Origin: Pseudeuparius sepicola
Lineage: Eukaryota; Arthropoda; Insecta; Coleoptera; Anthribidae
NCBI GenBank assembly: GCA_963920635.1
Contig: OY987301.1
Location: 15,046,501-15,110,500 of the forward strand
Reading direction: 5' to 3'
DNA: 64,000 nt
Below, one piece after another: positions 11,501-21,200 of this stretch; position 1 is the first letter of the stretch, and each line of letters opens with the position of its first letter. The position numbers and the translations under genes were made by a program. Below the pieces are notes generated by a model. That model ran no database searches and was not told where the DNA came from. It saw only the letters and a list, made by a program, of their open reading frames with translations.

Positions 11501-14500
11501 CATAAAACACCGTATGAAATGTGGCACAATAAAAAACCAAAGTTAGGTCACTTAAAAATATTTGGTTGCACAGCGTATGTACACAATAAAACGAGAAAAG
11601 GTAAATTTGATAGTAAATCATCTAAAGGTATTCTCGTAGGTTATGTACCAAATGGGTACAAAATTTTTATACCAGAATTAGCCAAATACATAGTTGCACG
11701 CGATGTAATTTTTGACGAAGTTACATATAAAATTTCTAGGCAAGAAATTGATAATCTGGTAAATAGAGAAATAAATACAGATAACATTTCAGTAGGGGGT
11801 GCTACTGATTGTAAATCAGTAGATATCACATCTGGTCAAACGGACAGTAAAAGATGCAAACAAACATCTTATGAAAAAGATGTCCCTGAAAATTGCATTC
11901 AAGGTCAAACGTCCTCAATAAAGGATGTCCCTGAACCGACAAGTAGGAGCTCAAACAGTGATGATGAAAGTCCGTGTATCTCTACAAATAAGTTGAGAAA
12001 ATCAGAAGGAGTACAAGATGTGAGGAGAAGTGGTCGATTAAAAGGTAAACAAACAATATCTTATAAAGATCACGATTTTGATGACAGTATTAGTAATTTT
12101 ATGTTATGTGACCAAACTTTTGAAGCCGATATTCCCAAATGTTTTCAAGATGTTGCAAATAACGCGTATAGAAAACAATGGGAAACGGCCATAAAAGATG
12201 AATTAGAATCTTTAGAACGAAACAAAACTTGGACCTTAGTAACCAAGCCAAATAATGTAAACATCGTCGATTGTAAATGGGTGTTTACAATAAAAGGCGA
12301 TGGCGAGGGCAATCGAGTAAAATATAAAGCTCGCTTAGTAGCGCGCGGTTTTAGTCAAAGAAAATTAATTGACTATGACGAAACATTTGCCCCGGTTGTA
12401 CGTATTGAAACTTTTAGGTGTATACTTGCACTGGCAAATCAATATGAGTTGTTGGTCCATCAAATGGACGTTAAAACAGCATTCTTAAACGGTACACTGA
12501 AAGAAGATATTTATATGAGGGTACCTGACGGTGTTGCTATTCAAAACAATAATATTGTTTGTAAATTGCAAAAATCTTTGTACGGATTAAAGCAATCAGC
12601 TTTGTGTTGGTACGAATGTTTCAATAATGTGTTAATTGAAAAAGGTTTTGTAAATTCTTCAGCTGATAATTGTTTATATTTCTTGGACAGAGGTGATGTT
12701 TACAAAAACATCTATGTAATTTTATATGTTGATGACTTAGTAATCGTAACTAAGGACATAAAAACAATGAATAATTTTAAAAACTTTTTGAAGGAACAAT
12801 TTGAGATGGTCGATCTGAAAGAAATACATTATTTTCTTGGAATTCGAATAAAAAGGTCTAATTCCGAAATTTCTCTTGATCAGACTGCATATTTAAAATC
12901 AGTATTAAACAAATTTAATATGAGTGAATGCAACCCGGTCAGTACACCATTACCTATAAAATTAAATTATTCAAGTTTAAATTCAGATGATAGCTCAGAT
13001 GTACCTTGTCGAAATTTAATAGGGTGTTTAATGTACGCAATGCTCTGTACACGTCCAGATTTGTGTACTGCGGTAAATTTACTCGGCAGATATCAAAGTA
13101 AATGTAATCAAGAACTATGGCAATGTTTAAAAAGAGTATTAAGGTACATTAAAGGGACAATTGATCTAAAATTAATATATAAACGTAATATAAATTACGA
13201 GAAAATATTAATAGGGTATGTTGATGCAGATTGGGCAAATAATGAATTAGATCGTCGTAGTACAACTGGTTGTTTATTTAAATTATTTGAAAATAATTGT
13301 ATCACTTGGATTACACGACGACAAAATTCAGTTGCTACCTCATCAACTGAGGCAGAATACATGCCCGTATTTGAGGCTGTGAAGGAGGTTTTATGGATTA
13401 AATCTTTATTAATGAGTATTAATGTCAATATGGCAGAACCAATAACATTGTATGAAGACAACCAAAGTTGTATAGCAATGGCAAATAATCCAATTAGTCA
13501 TAAACGTTCTAAACATATCGACATTAAGTACCATTTTATAAAAGAACAAATAAAGAACAACATTGTCTGCTTAAAATATTTACCCACAGGTGCTCAAGAG
13601 GCTGATCTACTGACAAAGCCTCTACCACCACAGCAGTTCAAGGAACTAAGAGGGAAATTAGGACTCCAAGAGAGATTTGTAGCCTAATATTAAGTTTCTT
13701 TATTTTATTTTTATTTTGTATAATTTTAAATTTTTTTTTTCAAAATTGATATTTGGTCTTGTTAAGGTTTTTGTGGGGTTTTCCCTTAACACTTGCAACG
13801 AATGTTGGACCAATAATGTAACTTCCCCGTAAAGTGTAAACTTAGCTCATACATTTTTGAGGGGGTGTGTTGGTATATAGCAAAAATGTATTCGCAGAAT
13901 GTTTAGTCTAAGGACAAAATTTATGTATCCGCTAAATCAATGGATGGCCTTCTTGCTCTACAGAGAAGAAAAATATCATTATATTTTTCTTCGAATTATT
14001 GATATGTGAACCCAAATTGCGGAGCATGAAATAACGTACCAACACCGCCAGTTAGTTAGTTCTATTGAAGCTTTTGTACTGAAAAGAGCAATATAAAGTT
14101 TACACAGAATTTTCTCGCGTTTTTAGTCTGATCCACCATACCTTTTAACAAAAAATTGTCTCCACCACTGGTTTTTCGATCAGGGGGATACTTCACCATT
14201 TTGTGCCAACCTATACCAGTAACAAAAGTACCAAATTTGGTTTGAATAGCTTATTAGTTTCAGAGATATTAAAAAATATCTTTTTCTGCGAAATTTATAT
14301 TACCCTATAATTACACTACGATGCCCCAAAGACATCCTATTTATATGAGAAAGTGGAATTATTTTTCAAAGCTCTATTGTTTCCCAAAGTCTGTCAATTT
14401 AAAACTAAAACAAACTGTATTTCTTCGCAAAGTATTGTGACTTTATTTTTGCTTTGGTCAAATTAGATAATTTATTTGAAGCCCGTTGAAAATGTGATAA

Positions 14501-16849
14501 AAACCCAAATAAGTGGCATTCAATTCTGTATGTAGTTTTATATTACCGTATTGGATTATTAAGAAATCGTCTATAGGGTGAACGTTCCTTAAGGTGCCCA
14601 AAAAAATTAAATGTGCTAAATCTGGCTCTGATTTGTTTTAATTTTTATGATACGTATACATTGACATTTGCTGAGGTAATAAATCCCTAAAATATTATGT
14701 GATTCTAGTAAGCCGTACAATAGTTATTGCCTGCGAAAATATTGGTAAAAACTGATAAATCGCCCTGTACATCCGTAAAAAATAATAATCATTTATAAGT
14801 AAACAGGAAATTAACATCACAATAAGATCACGATCATAAACAAACGTATAACAACGATATAGATATCCTTGTAGATTCGCTAATAATTTGAGAAAAATTA
14901 ATTACTAGAAATATAGAGGGTCACGAGATGGCCATAATATAACTAATAATAAGAAAATTAAGGGTAAAATATGCAAAAGTTTTTTGAGAAGAGATGATAG
15001 TTAATAACGATGAACTATAATACAATATACCATGACCCTTGAGGGATCTACCTAATAGTTTTTTCATTGCCTGAATATTAAAACTCACTTTATGATTTCC
15101 ATTGAAATTAAACCGAATATACAGGGGGTCTATGTGAAGTGGCAGATCAAATTAAGTTTCGATAACTTGTGTCTTCTTCAGGACCATCAATAGCTAGATT
15201 TCTTTGTGAGAAACATAATATAACATTTGGATTTTAATCTTATTAGATATTTTTATACATTTTTAAACATGAGTGGTATTTATGAAGAAAATTTCACGAA
15301 TTCAAAAACATCCAATCTCTTCAAAACGTTGCATTTTGATAATAATTTTGAAATCAACTGATTTATTTTCTAAAATTTATTTGTGGCGCAAACAGATCCT
15401 TTAATTTTTTTAATTGTGTTTTTCGACACCAAACTGATTAAAAGACAACTAGATTCACTTTGACGTGACATGATCTTTGAGAAAGGAGGAAGATTTATTC
15501 TCCGAAAGCTCAGAAAACAAATTTGTTGAAGTTATTTTTTCCAGTTACACGTTCAAAGTTTCGTTCATTTATTGTTAAGAATTTTTGAATTTTCCAGGCA
15601 ACTGGAAAAAGTTGTCTTTTAATTAGTTTGGTGCCGAAAAACCCAATTAAAAAAATTAATTGAAGTCAACTTGTCAAACTGAGAAAACAAACTATTGATA
15701 TACTGCATTTGTACTGATGACGTGGTCTTTTCACTTTGGTCTTTTTGATTTTGTCTCTACGCTGTAATACAATATCTGATTGCAACAAAGCACGAGTGGA
15801 ATTTTTAGATAGAAAATTTATAAATAATATTATTCACAAGTTAAAACGTGACTAATTGAAACGATAAGGTTTTAAAAATATGAAACTCCACAATTTTTTG
15901 TTGCATTTATCGATGACCTATTTCAAAAAAAATATATGACGAACTGTTTTAGTTTGCATGCAAAGGATGTTTCCGTTCCGTTACTTTTAAGAGTTAATCT
16001 GTACAACGACAAAGTAGGTATCAACTTTTCAAGGCAAGCATTTTGGGTCCAAAAATAGAAAAAGAAAACACCGAAAAGATCCCATTGGTTCAATTTTTTT
16101 CACAGTATCTCTAAATACCTATTTGCGAGAATATGTTGAAAAGATACACTGATTTCATTTAGTCTGGAATGTATAATAGTCGGGTCTGAATTAATAGAAA
16201 CAAAGGTATTTTTTGACGTATGGATTTTATTTGATGATCATTGCTATCTATTTAGGTTAAGTAAATAACGATCGATCGTCTGCCGTTATCATTTAATAGA
16301 TGATTTTTTTGTGTTGTATGATAAGAAATGTACCTACATACATCGTCAGTCGATCGATCGTCTGCCGTTATCATTTAATAGATGATTTTTTTGTGTTGTA
16401 TGATAAGAAATGTACCTACATACATCGTCAGTCGATGCAAGGAAACCCCGTAGATACCCGTCTCTTACCAACCTGTTTTCTTGTAACGATTTCAAAGGTA
16501 CAAAAACGCCCAATCTCACTAGTTCCTGAATTTCCGGCAATAGAGGATTCCTATTTTCGAACCACTCTGGCCTCTCTCTGCGCATAGTGTAATAGTTGAC
16601 GAGTTTGTGTTTCGTCACGTCTAAATTAAACTTGCATCCTCTCAGGAACGAGAGTATCGACCTGTCATCTGTTCTCGCGTGCAAATTTTGTTTCTCCTCT
16701 TCCAACCATCGCCGTATTTCTTCCAAGCATTTCGTTCTCGATTCTTCCGTTTCGTGTAGAGTTTCTTCGGCGTACGCGCGCACATCTTCGTCAAAACCGA
16801 ACGTGTATTTGTTTATATCAACGTCACCGCCACCAACCGGTTCGAGCAT
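8538..16849 (-). CDS. CRAL-TRIO domain lipid-transfer protein (alpha-tocopherol transfer protein-like), two exons
   Basis: Exon 1 is 16849-16473 and exon 2 is 9045-8538. The donor is AG|GTTGGT and the acceptor CAG|GTTGGTAG, so phase 2 joins phase 1 to give 294 codons plus stop. Exon 1 has the CRAL-TRIO N-terminal helical domain: YTFGFDEDVRAYAEETL, then EEIRRWL, and the hallmark ILSFLRGCKFNLDVTKHKL. Exon 2 holds the lipid-binding lobe: LVVIIRTAVHDP, then TAIFDMSGISFAHYRQ (the D-x-x-G-Sec14-like strand), INAPVYINVALRIFKSFM and LPVEYGGNGES, all typical. Insect members of about 290-310 aa bind small hydrophobic ligands in the cytosol; the ligand cannot be told from sequence. The identical GTTGGTA at both ends of the intron makes the exact junction slightly ambiguous, but only the chosen one keeps the VVIIRT strand in frame. 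The 7.4-kb intron contains an intact copia element and a Penelope-derived foldback. Confidence 0.88.
9188..9473 (+). repeat. 5' LTR of the copia element
   Basis: 286 bp beginning TGTTGGTATATAG. It is almost identical to the copy at 13868-14153, with one mismatch. Confidence 0.93.
9474..9488 (+). other. Primer binding site of the copia element
   Basis: GGTTATGGGCCCAG directly follows the 5' LTR. This is the known copia-type primer site, complementary to an internal part of initiator tRNA-Met. Confidence 0.8.
9557..13687 (+). CDS. Copia-type Gag-Pol polyprotein
   Basis: 1376 residues, no stop or frameshift. Domain order is that of Ty1/copia (integrase before reverse transcriptase). A Gag of the UBN2 type covers about residues 1-225. 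A CCHC knuckle CFHCGRKNHLKRDC lies near 233. The aspartic protease motif LDSGATEH is near 296. The GAG-pre-integrase HHCC begins at HERLGHIN near 435. The integrase catalytic triad falls in HSDVCGP (about 503), YCDNGREY (about 565) and NGLAERMNRT (about 600). The reverse transcriptase has WVFTIK, MDVKTAFLNG (about 969) and the catalytic LYVDDLVI (about 1057). RNase H has VDADWANN (about 1221), STEAEYM (about 1265) and EDNQS (about 1300). It probably acts in virus-like particles, reverse-transcribing and integrating its own RNA. All catalytic residues are present, so this copy may be active. Confidence 0.96.
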   Translation: MANSGSAVKRNLRLFDGENYFMWKFRLQEIIEQEGASKVLTEDPPTPITDEWTKWERFARGTLIEFLDDSVISQVPPGRATARQILEKFDGLYACKKISTQLCLQDRLFNCKLKPGTPLKKHMSEIDELVRDLAACGMEVNEITKVWYTLNSLPMSYAPVKAAIKTMSDDRITLAFVKGMLLEHEEYLLREGTDTSMKALHFRTISSNESVKKKMKFTSKNKPAFKKHKQVQKCFHCGRKNHLKRDCYFYKQSLQYQKQPKKADNQASASTATNSESFAFMLNNEDESELQYRFILDSGATEHIINDLSLYSQYKQLTEPTRITVAKKGTTIEATHVGKIEVNTTLGYEGELNNVLYSESIPANLISVRRIQEAGMSVVFLETGEVEVRRGGTAIIKGKRINNLYIIELLVQNAHSTVRAASHVAETNIDKNKLWHERLGHINKEKFTTLKVNELVFDNTCLKDIIPIDSLCEACINGKQARLPFAKVKDKEYIQRPLFVVHSDVCGPITPSTIDEKNYFVNFIDDYTHYTVTYLMTNKSEVFTCFKDYVAKGEALFNLKLVHLYCDNGREYLSGEMKEFCKQNGITYHLTVPYTPQQNGLAERMNRTLTEKARAMIHSAGLNKCFWGEAILTATYLVNRSPTKAIKLHKTPYEMWHNKKPKLGHLKIFGCTAYVHNKTRKGKFDSKSSKGILVGYVPNGYKIFIPELAKYIVARDVIFDEVTYKISRQEIDNLVNREINTDNISVGGATDCKSVDITSGQTDSKRCKQTSYEKDVPENCIQGQTSSIKDVPEPTSRSSNSDDESPCISTNKLRKSEGVQDVRRSGRLKGKQTISYKDHDFDDSISNFMLCDQTFEADIPKCFQDVANNAYRKQWETAIKDELESLERNKTWTLVTKPNNVNIVDCKWVFTIKGDGEGNRVKYKARLVARGFSQRKLIDYDETFAPVVRIETFRCILALANQYELLVHQMDVKTAFLNGTLKEDIYMRVPDGVAIQNNNIVCKLQKSLYGLKQSALCWYECFNNVLIEKGFVNSSADNCLYFLDRGDVYKNIYVILYVDDLVIVTKDIKTMNNFKNFLKEQFEMVDLKEIHYFLGIRIKRSNSEISLDQTAYLKSVLNKFNMSECNPVSTPLPIKLNYSSLNSDDSSDVPCRNLIGCLMYAMLCTRPDLCTAVNLLGRYQSKCNQELWQCLKRVLRYIKGTIDLKLIYKRNINYEKILIGYVDADWANNELDRRSTTGCLFKLFENNCITWITRRQNSVATSSTEAEYMPVFEAVKEVLWIKSLLMSINVNMAEPITLYEDNQSCIAMANNPISHKRSKHIDIKYHFIKEQIKNNIVCLKYLPTGAQEADLLTKPLPPQQFKELRGKLGLQERFVA
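13852..13867 (+). other. Polypurine tract of the copia element
   Basis: A G-rich run (GAGGGGGTG) abuts the start of the 3' LTR, where plus-strand DNA priming is expected. Confidence 0.7.
13868..14153 (+). repeat. 3' LTR of the copia element
   Basis: 286 bp matching the 5' LTR except for one G/A difference in the middle. Confidence 0.93.
14154..15359. other. CRAL-TRIO intron, no recognised feature
   Basis: AT-rich, many stops in all frames, no recognisable domain or clear terminal repeat. It is intronic on the minus strand. Confidence 0.5.
15360..15665. mobile_element. Solo foldback derived from the Penelope-like element terminal repeat
   Basis: About 85 bp starting at TTTTCTAAAATTTATTTGTGGC is followed by an inverted, longer copy of the same terminal repeat (from about 15452, CACTTTGACGTGACATGATC, to CGAAAAACCCAATTAAA). 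Both parts match the terminal repeats of the Penelope-like element at 26456-29106. No coding part remains between them. Confidence 0.75.
16269..16434. repeat. Tandem duplication of an 82-bp unit
   Basis: Two consecutive, essentially identical 82-bp units begin at CGATCGATCGTCTGCCG (16269 and 16351). The duplication lies in the CRAL-TRIO intron just downstream of exon 1. It creates chance open frames on both strands, which I do not treat as genes. Confidence 0.9.
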
Positions 16850-18266
16850 GGTGTTTACTAAACTGAGCTTACATTTCTGCTGTGTATTTCTAACGATGCG
16901 CTACCAGCGCAACGGGTACTGGCGCAGCTTCAATGCCGCATGTTTCGAGTTCAGTTTAATTACAATAATTGATAATAAAGTTTTTTAAATTAAAATTAGA
17001 ACAAACCAAACGAGATAAAGTAAGACTGATTCATGCGCCACAAAGGATTTACGTACATACATTTAAAAATTATTTGGATGATTTCAAAAGTCAAAAGTCA
17101 CTCGATTTTCGTGATTTGGTCATATTATTTAATTTATGCTACATTTTATAATGCTAACTAAAGTGATCGATGACGATTCAAGCAGTTTATGTTCATTTAT
17201 GGACATGACCATTGATTAAGGTAAAATTGTTTTGTTGTGTTACTTGGTGGAATTCAGATTTATTATCGCTCACCCATGCTTAATATAAAGGCGTTTATTA
17301 TGTTATGAATTTAGAAATGTTATACTAAGATATATTCATTTTTTACTTTAAATTTAAGTCAGGTTATTGTGGGGGATCCTTCTATTTTTTGTCGAATTAC
17401 TATGGTAAATACCAGTGGAGTTTGATTTAAGCCTCAGCGGTAAAATCTTGTACGAGGAAATAATTTTTTTAGTTTTAAATATAAAATGTATGTTTTTAAA
17501 ATTTTATCTTTTGAATCTAAAGTGAAGGTGATAGCGGTAATAAAAACTTCAAAAGTGCTTATTTATTGCTTTTCTAAGTCTGAGTCATTCGAAAATATCA
17601 TTTACAAGGGAGAAAACATTCATAACATGATTACCTTTGTGTCGTTTACGAAGTGTACTTATTAGTTAAAAAAAAATGAAAATTGTGTCCAGAGTCCATA
17701 TTTAATAACATGAAAATGAGCATATAGTACTGTGACTATTAAGTAGCCTTAAAGATAATGTTAAACGTTATTTTCAATATTTAATTTTCTTTAGATATAC
17801 TTTCGGGACAATAAAACAACACACCTTTATTATTAATTTTACTATATAACAAACATACATCACAATACCATTTTTTAAATATAAAATTAACATTGAGCAC
17901 TTTGTGTTTAACAATAATATAATGTGCAAGAGATAGTTTAGCGAACCTCCCGGTTCGATTATTGCTCTGCGTTCTGTTCTCTTCCAGACTAAATTATTGT
18001 CGGAATCATCATTTGTGGCTAAGTTACAATCTGTCGTTGTTTACATTGTAAAAAATACAAAAAAAATTAAGTTAAAGTCTACCTACGTACGCTACCGTGT
18101 AATTTAAACAAGAAAACGGCAAGGTCTAACATAAATTAAAACGACTAATAACCATACGTTAGCCTGCAAACGCGGATTTGAAATTTACCTACAATTTTGT
18201 CGGAAAACAAATATATTTTTGCGAAACGTTTCACAACACAGTCTGCGGCTATCAACAACACTCTCT
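16850..18266 (-). promoter_or_regulatory. CRAL-TRIO 5' flank and ABCH 3'UTR
   Basis: The CRAL-TRIO start codon is at 16849, so its promoter/5'UTR lies just above. A GC-rich patch at about 16895-16935 is the only compositional mark. The ABCH stop is at 18267-18269 and its 3'UTR probably runs down to an AATAAA (minus strand) at 17826-17831. The rest is AT-rich and shows nothing else. Confidence 0.4.
17826..17831 (-). terminator. Candidate poly(A) signal for the ABCH gene
   Basis: AATAAA on the minus strand about 440 nt after the stop codon. Other AT-rich hexamers nearby make this a guess. Confidence 0.4.
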
Positions 18267-21200
18267 TCAACCTCTCTTCAATTTAAGTACTATTAAACTG
18301 ATAGTCAAAAACAGCACGATCCAGACGATCGTCGATATGAATCCGTAGTAGACGTCCGGCTCCGACAGCGACCACCCACGCGTCATCATCGCCCTCAGCG
18401 ACGTGGTCGCCAATGTTAGAGGGAGGAACGTCGAAACGTACCTCAGCGCTATGGGCATGCCCTCTATGGGCCATATCACGCCGCTCAACAGCAACGTTGG
18501 ATAGAAGCTGCCCAACGCCAGTTGGATGGCGTTCCTCTCCATCTCGCATATCGCCGAGATCACGAAGCCGAAACACATGCCGCACAGGCCCTGCAGGATC
18601 GTGATGATGATGACAACGAATAGGTCCCCTTTGCATTCCACCTCGAAGACGAGGATCATGAAGATGAGCACCAGCGTAGTTTGCCCGCACATCACCACGA
18701 ACTGAGTCACCACGTGGGAGAACAGGATCTCTCCCGGAGTAACGCCTGAAAACAACCATTATCAGAAATGTCTCAATCAGTTTTTAAACTTCCATCGTAC
18801 CCGCTACCCAAGATCTATCAAATAATCCTTCCATCCTTTCGATGATTAGAGCCGATGATGTCAGCGCCACGGCCAAGAAGAAAACTATCCTAAAAAGAAA
18901 TCATCCGTATGTTAGATTGTGTTGTATTGTGCGGAAACCAATGCTTACGTTAAAATAACGCCGGGCGCTACGAAATCCGTAAACGAAGGCTTATTCGACC
19001 CATATATCGGATCCTTGAACGATATAGGAATCTCTGCGAGCGCTTCGCTTTGACTGCAATCTCTCAACATGTCCTTTGTGAAGTTTTGATACGACAACTG
19101 CAAATCCCGTTGAAGTATGATACCTATTTGTTGATCTGCAACAATAAAACATATTACTACCAGATTACAAGACGCAATTTAACAAATTTCTTACTCGACA
19201 TATCAAGCCAGACTCGAACTTCGCTCTGATCCAAAGTTTCGATGTCGCTGTCCTTCCCTAGCGCCATTCTCGCAACCAGGGCGTCGGTAAAGTTCTCCGT
19301 AAAATACATCGCGCCCCACACTTCGCCTTTGCGCACCGCCGTCTTTGCCGACTCCACATCGGGATAATAAATCTTCGCTATAGTCGACGTGTTCACCGCG
19401 CTCAAATACCGACAACTCAAGTTGCTGAATTTGCACCCGTATTGCCATTGGCAGTCCTGGTAGGTCAGGTTCGTGTAGTTCATCTCGTGGTTGACCACGC
19501 CCATTTTGAGTCCTCGCGGATCACCGCCGATGGCCAGACAGAAGAGGATGACCTGCATAACTGGGAGCGCGAAGATGAACAACATCACGCCCACGTTCCG
19601 CCACATTCGGAGGAAGTTTTTCTGGAGGAGCGCCCTGATTTTGCCTTTCGTCGTCCATTCGCTGCAGTGTCCGCAATCGTCGCATACTTCTTTCAGGTCT
19701 CGTTTTGCCGACGAAGATGGCCTGCCACCTAACTGCTGCAAGAATAAAAATAGATCTTAAAGTACGTTCTAGGTTGAGTTAACGCCGTTCAACTTACGTC
19801 TATGTGTCCGTTGCTATCCGGCATCAGTACCTCTTTGCTTTGGTGGAAGCCAATTCCCACTACACCACTCTCCTCCGTGACTGATATAGAGTCTTTCTTC
19901 GCCCAATTCATCGTTGCTAAACTGATATTGTTCGTCATGTTCGTCGTGTCTGGTTGTTGAGGTTCTTGCGGTGTGCTGCCTTGGACTTGTTTCCTAGACA
20001 GTTTCAAGAATACATCTTCTAAAGACGAACATCCGTACATTGTAAGTAGAACGCTGGGTGCTTCTTCTGCTAAGAATTTTCCGCCACGCATAAGACCAAT
20101 CTAGAAGAAAGATCAAATTAGTCAACATTGGCGTGCCAAAGAAACCAATATAATATGTTGGTGAATAATTATTTAGAGGGCATGACTTTATTGTCCTTTA
20201 TCTGGTTTATGTAACAATTATCCTTGATTAATTAACAATGCAAAGTAGCACAATGCGATAAACCTTCCAACTTGCATAGTTGTCACTCGCGTGAGGACTA
20301 TTTATTATGTTTTCGATACGTTTTAGTACCCGCTAAAGGCCCACTAGTTTTTTAATCAACATCAACGCCTGACGTCAAAGAACGTAACTATTCCATCATG
20401 AAAGATGCTTACCGTATGCGCCGCTCGCGCTTCTTCAATATAATGTGTCGTGATGATTACAGTTTTCTTGCCGTCTTTCGTTATTTGCACCAAATGATTC
20501 CAAATACTTTGCCGTAAGAGTGGATCGACGCCCACAGTCGGTTCATCCAGAATAAGGAGTTCTGGGTCGTGCATTAAAGCCACTGCAAAGGAGACTCGCC
20601 TTTGCTGGCCACCACTGCAACATAACAATTACTTAGAAGTTGAAAATATACTTGGTGTTATAGAACAGACACATGTAGAAGAAATAGATAAATGGCTTTT
20701 CATTTTACCTTTTCCAAAAGTAATTGCCGAAGTCCATACTCCGCTGGCCACTCCAAAAGGATTGTCTGGCGTGTAGTGTGTAAGAATATAGCCATAAATG
20801 ATATGTGTAAAGGAGAAAGAACGAAAGGATAGTTATACGTTCATACCTTTTTCTCTTATACATATTTGGTTTCTTATTATAACACCAGAAAAAACTTGGA
20901 GTGGCCAGATCAGTACATCATTATACTACTTCCTCTGTAAATATTTCTAATAATTCTTAGACATAATACTCTCATAGTGTTTGACCGTTCTTCACCCAAC
21001 GATTCGGCTCTTACCTTAGATTCTTCACCTGCCTATTTTGACTTGGCAAATCCAGGAAGTTGAGCAAAAATCGTAATCGTTCGTTAATTTCAGCAGTTTC
21101 CATACCGAATATCCACCCAAAATACAGCACTGTTTCCCGTATCGAGAACTCCCCGTAGAGCGCCGTTTCTTGTGGCATGTACCCCACCCGTCTGCCCGGT

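Larger units (their letters stand above)
9188..14153 (+). mobile_element. Full-length Ty1/copia LTR retrotransposon in the CRAL-TRIO intron
   Basis: The element runs from LTR to LTR and carries one uninterrupted gag-pol frame. The flanking pentamer AATTG (9183-9187 and 14154-14158) is a candidate target-site duplication. With that duplication the LTR ends in ACAAA rather than the usual CA; an LTR ending at the CA 3 nt earlier would lose the duplication. The insertion is antisense to the host gene, whose splice sites lie outside it. The two LTRs differ at one position only (GTGAGCCC versus GTGAACCC), so the insertion is recent. Confidence 0.95.

Noticed and set aside
16300..16587. 95-codon plus-strand frame over the 82-bp tandem repeat
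   Set aside because: It is antisense to CRAL-TRIO exon 1 and contains the duplicated peptide only because the DNA is tandemly duplicated.
20690..20960. Small MITE in an ABCH intron
   Set aside because: Only a 10-12 bp inverted match (GGCCACTCCA / TGGAGTGGCC); could be chance.
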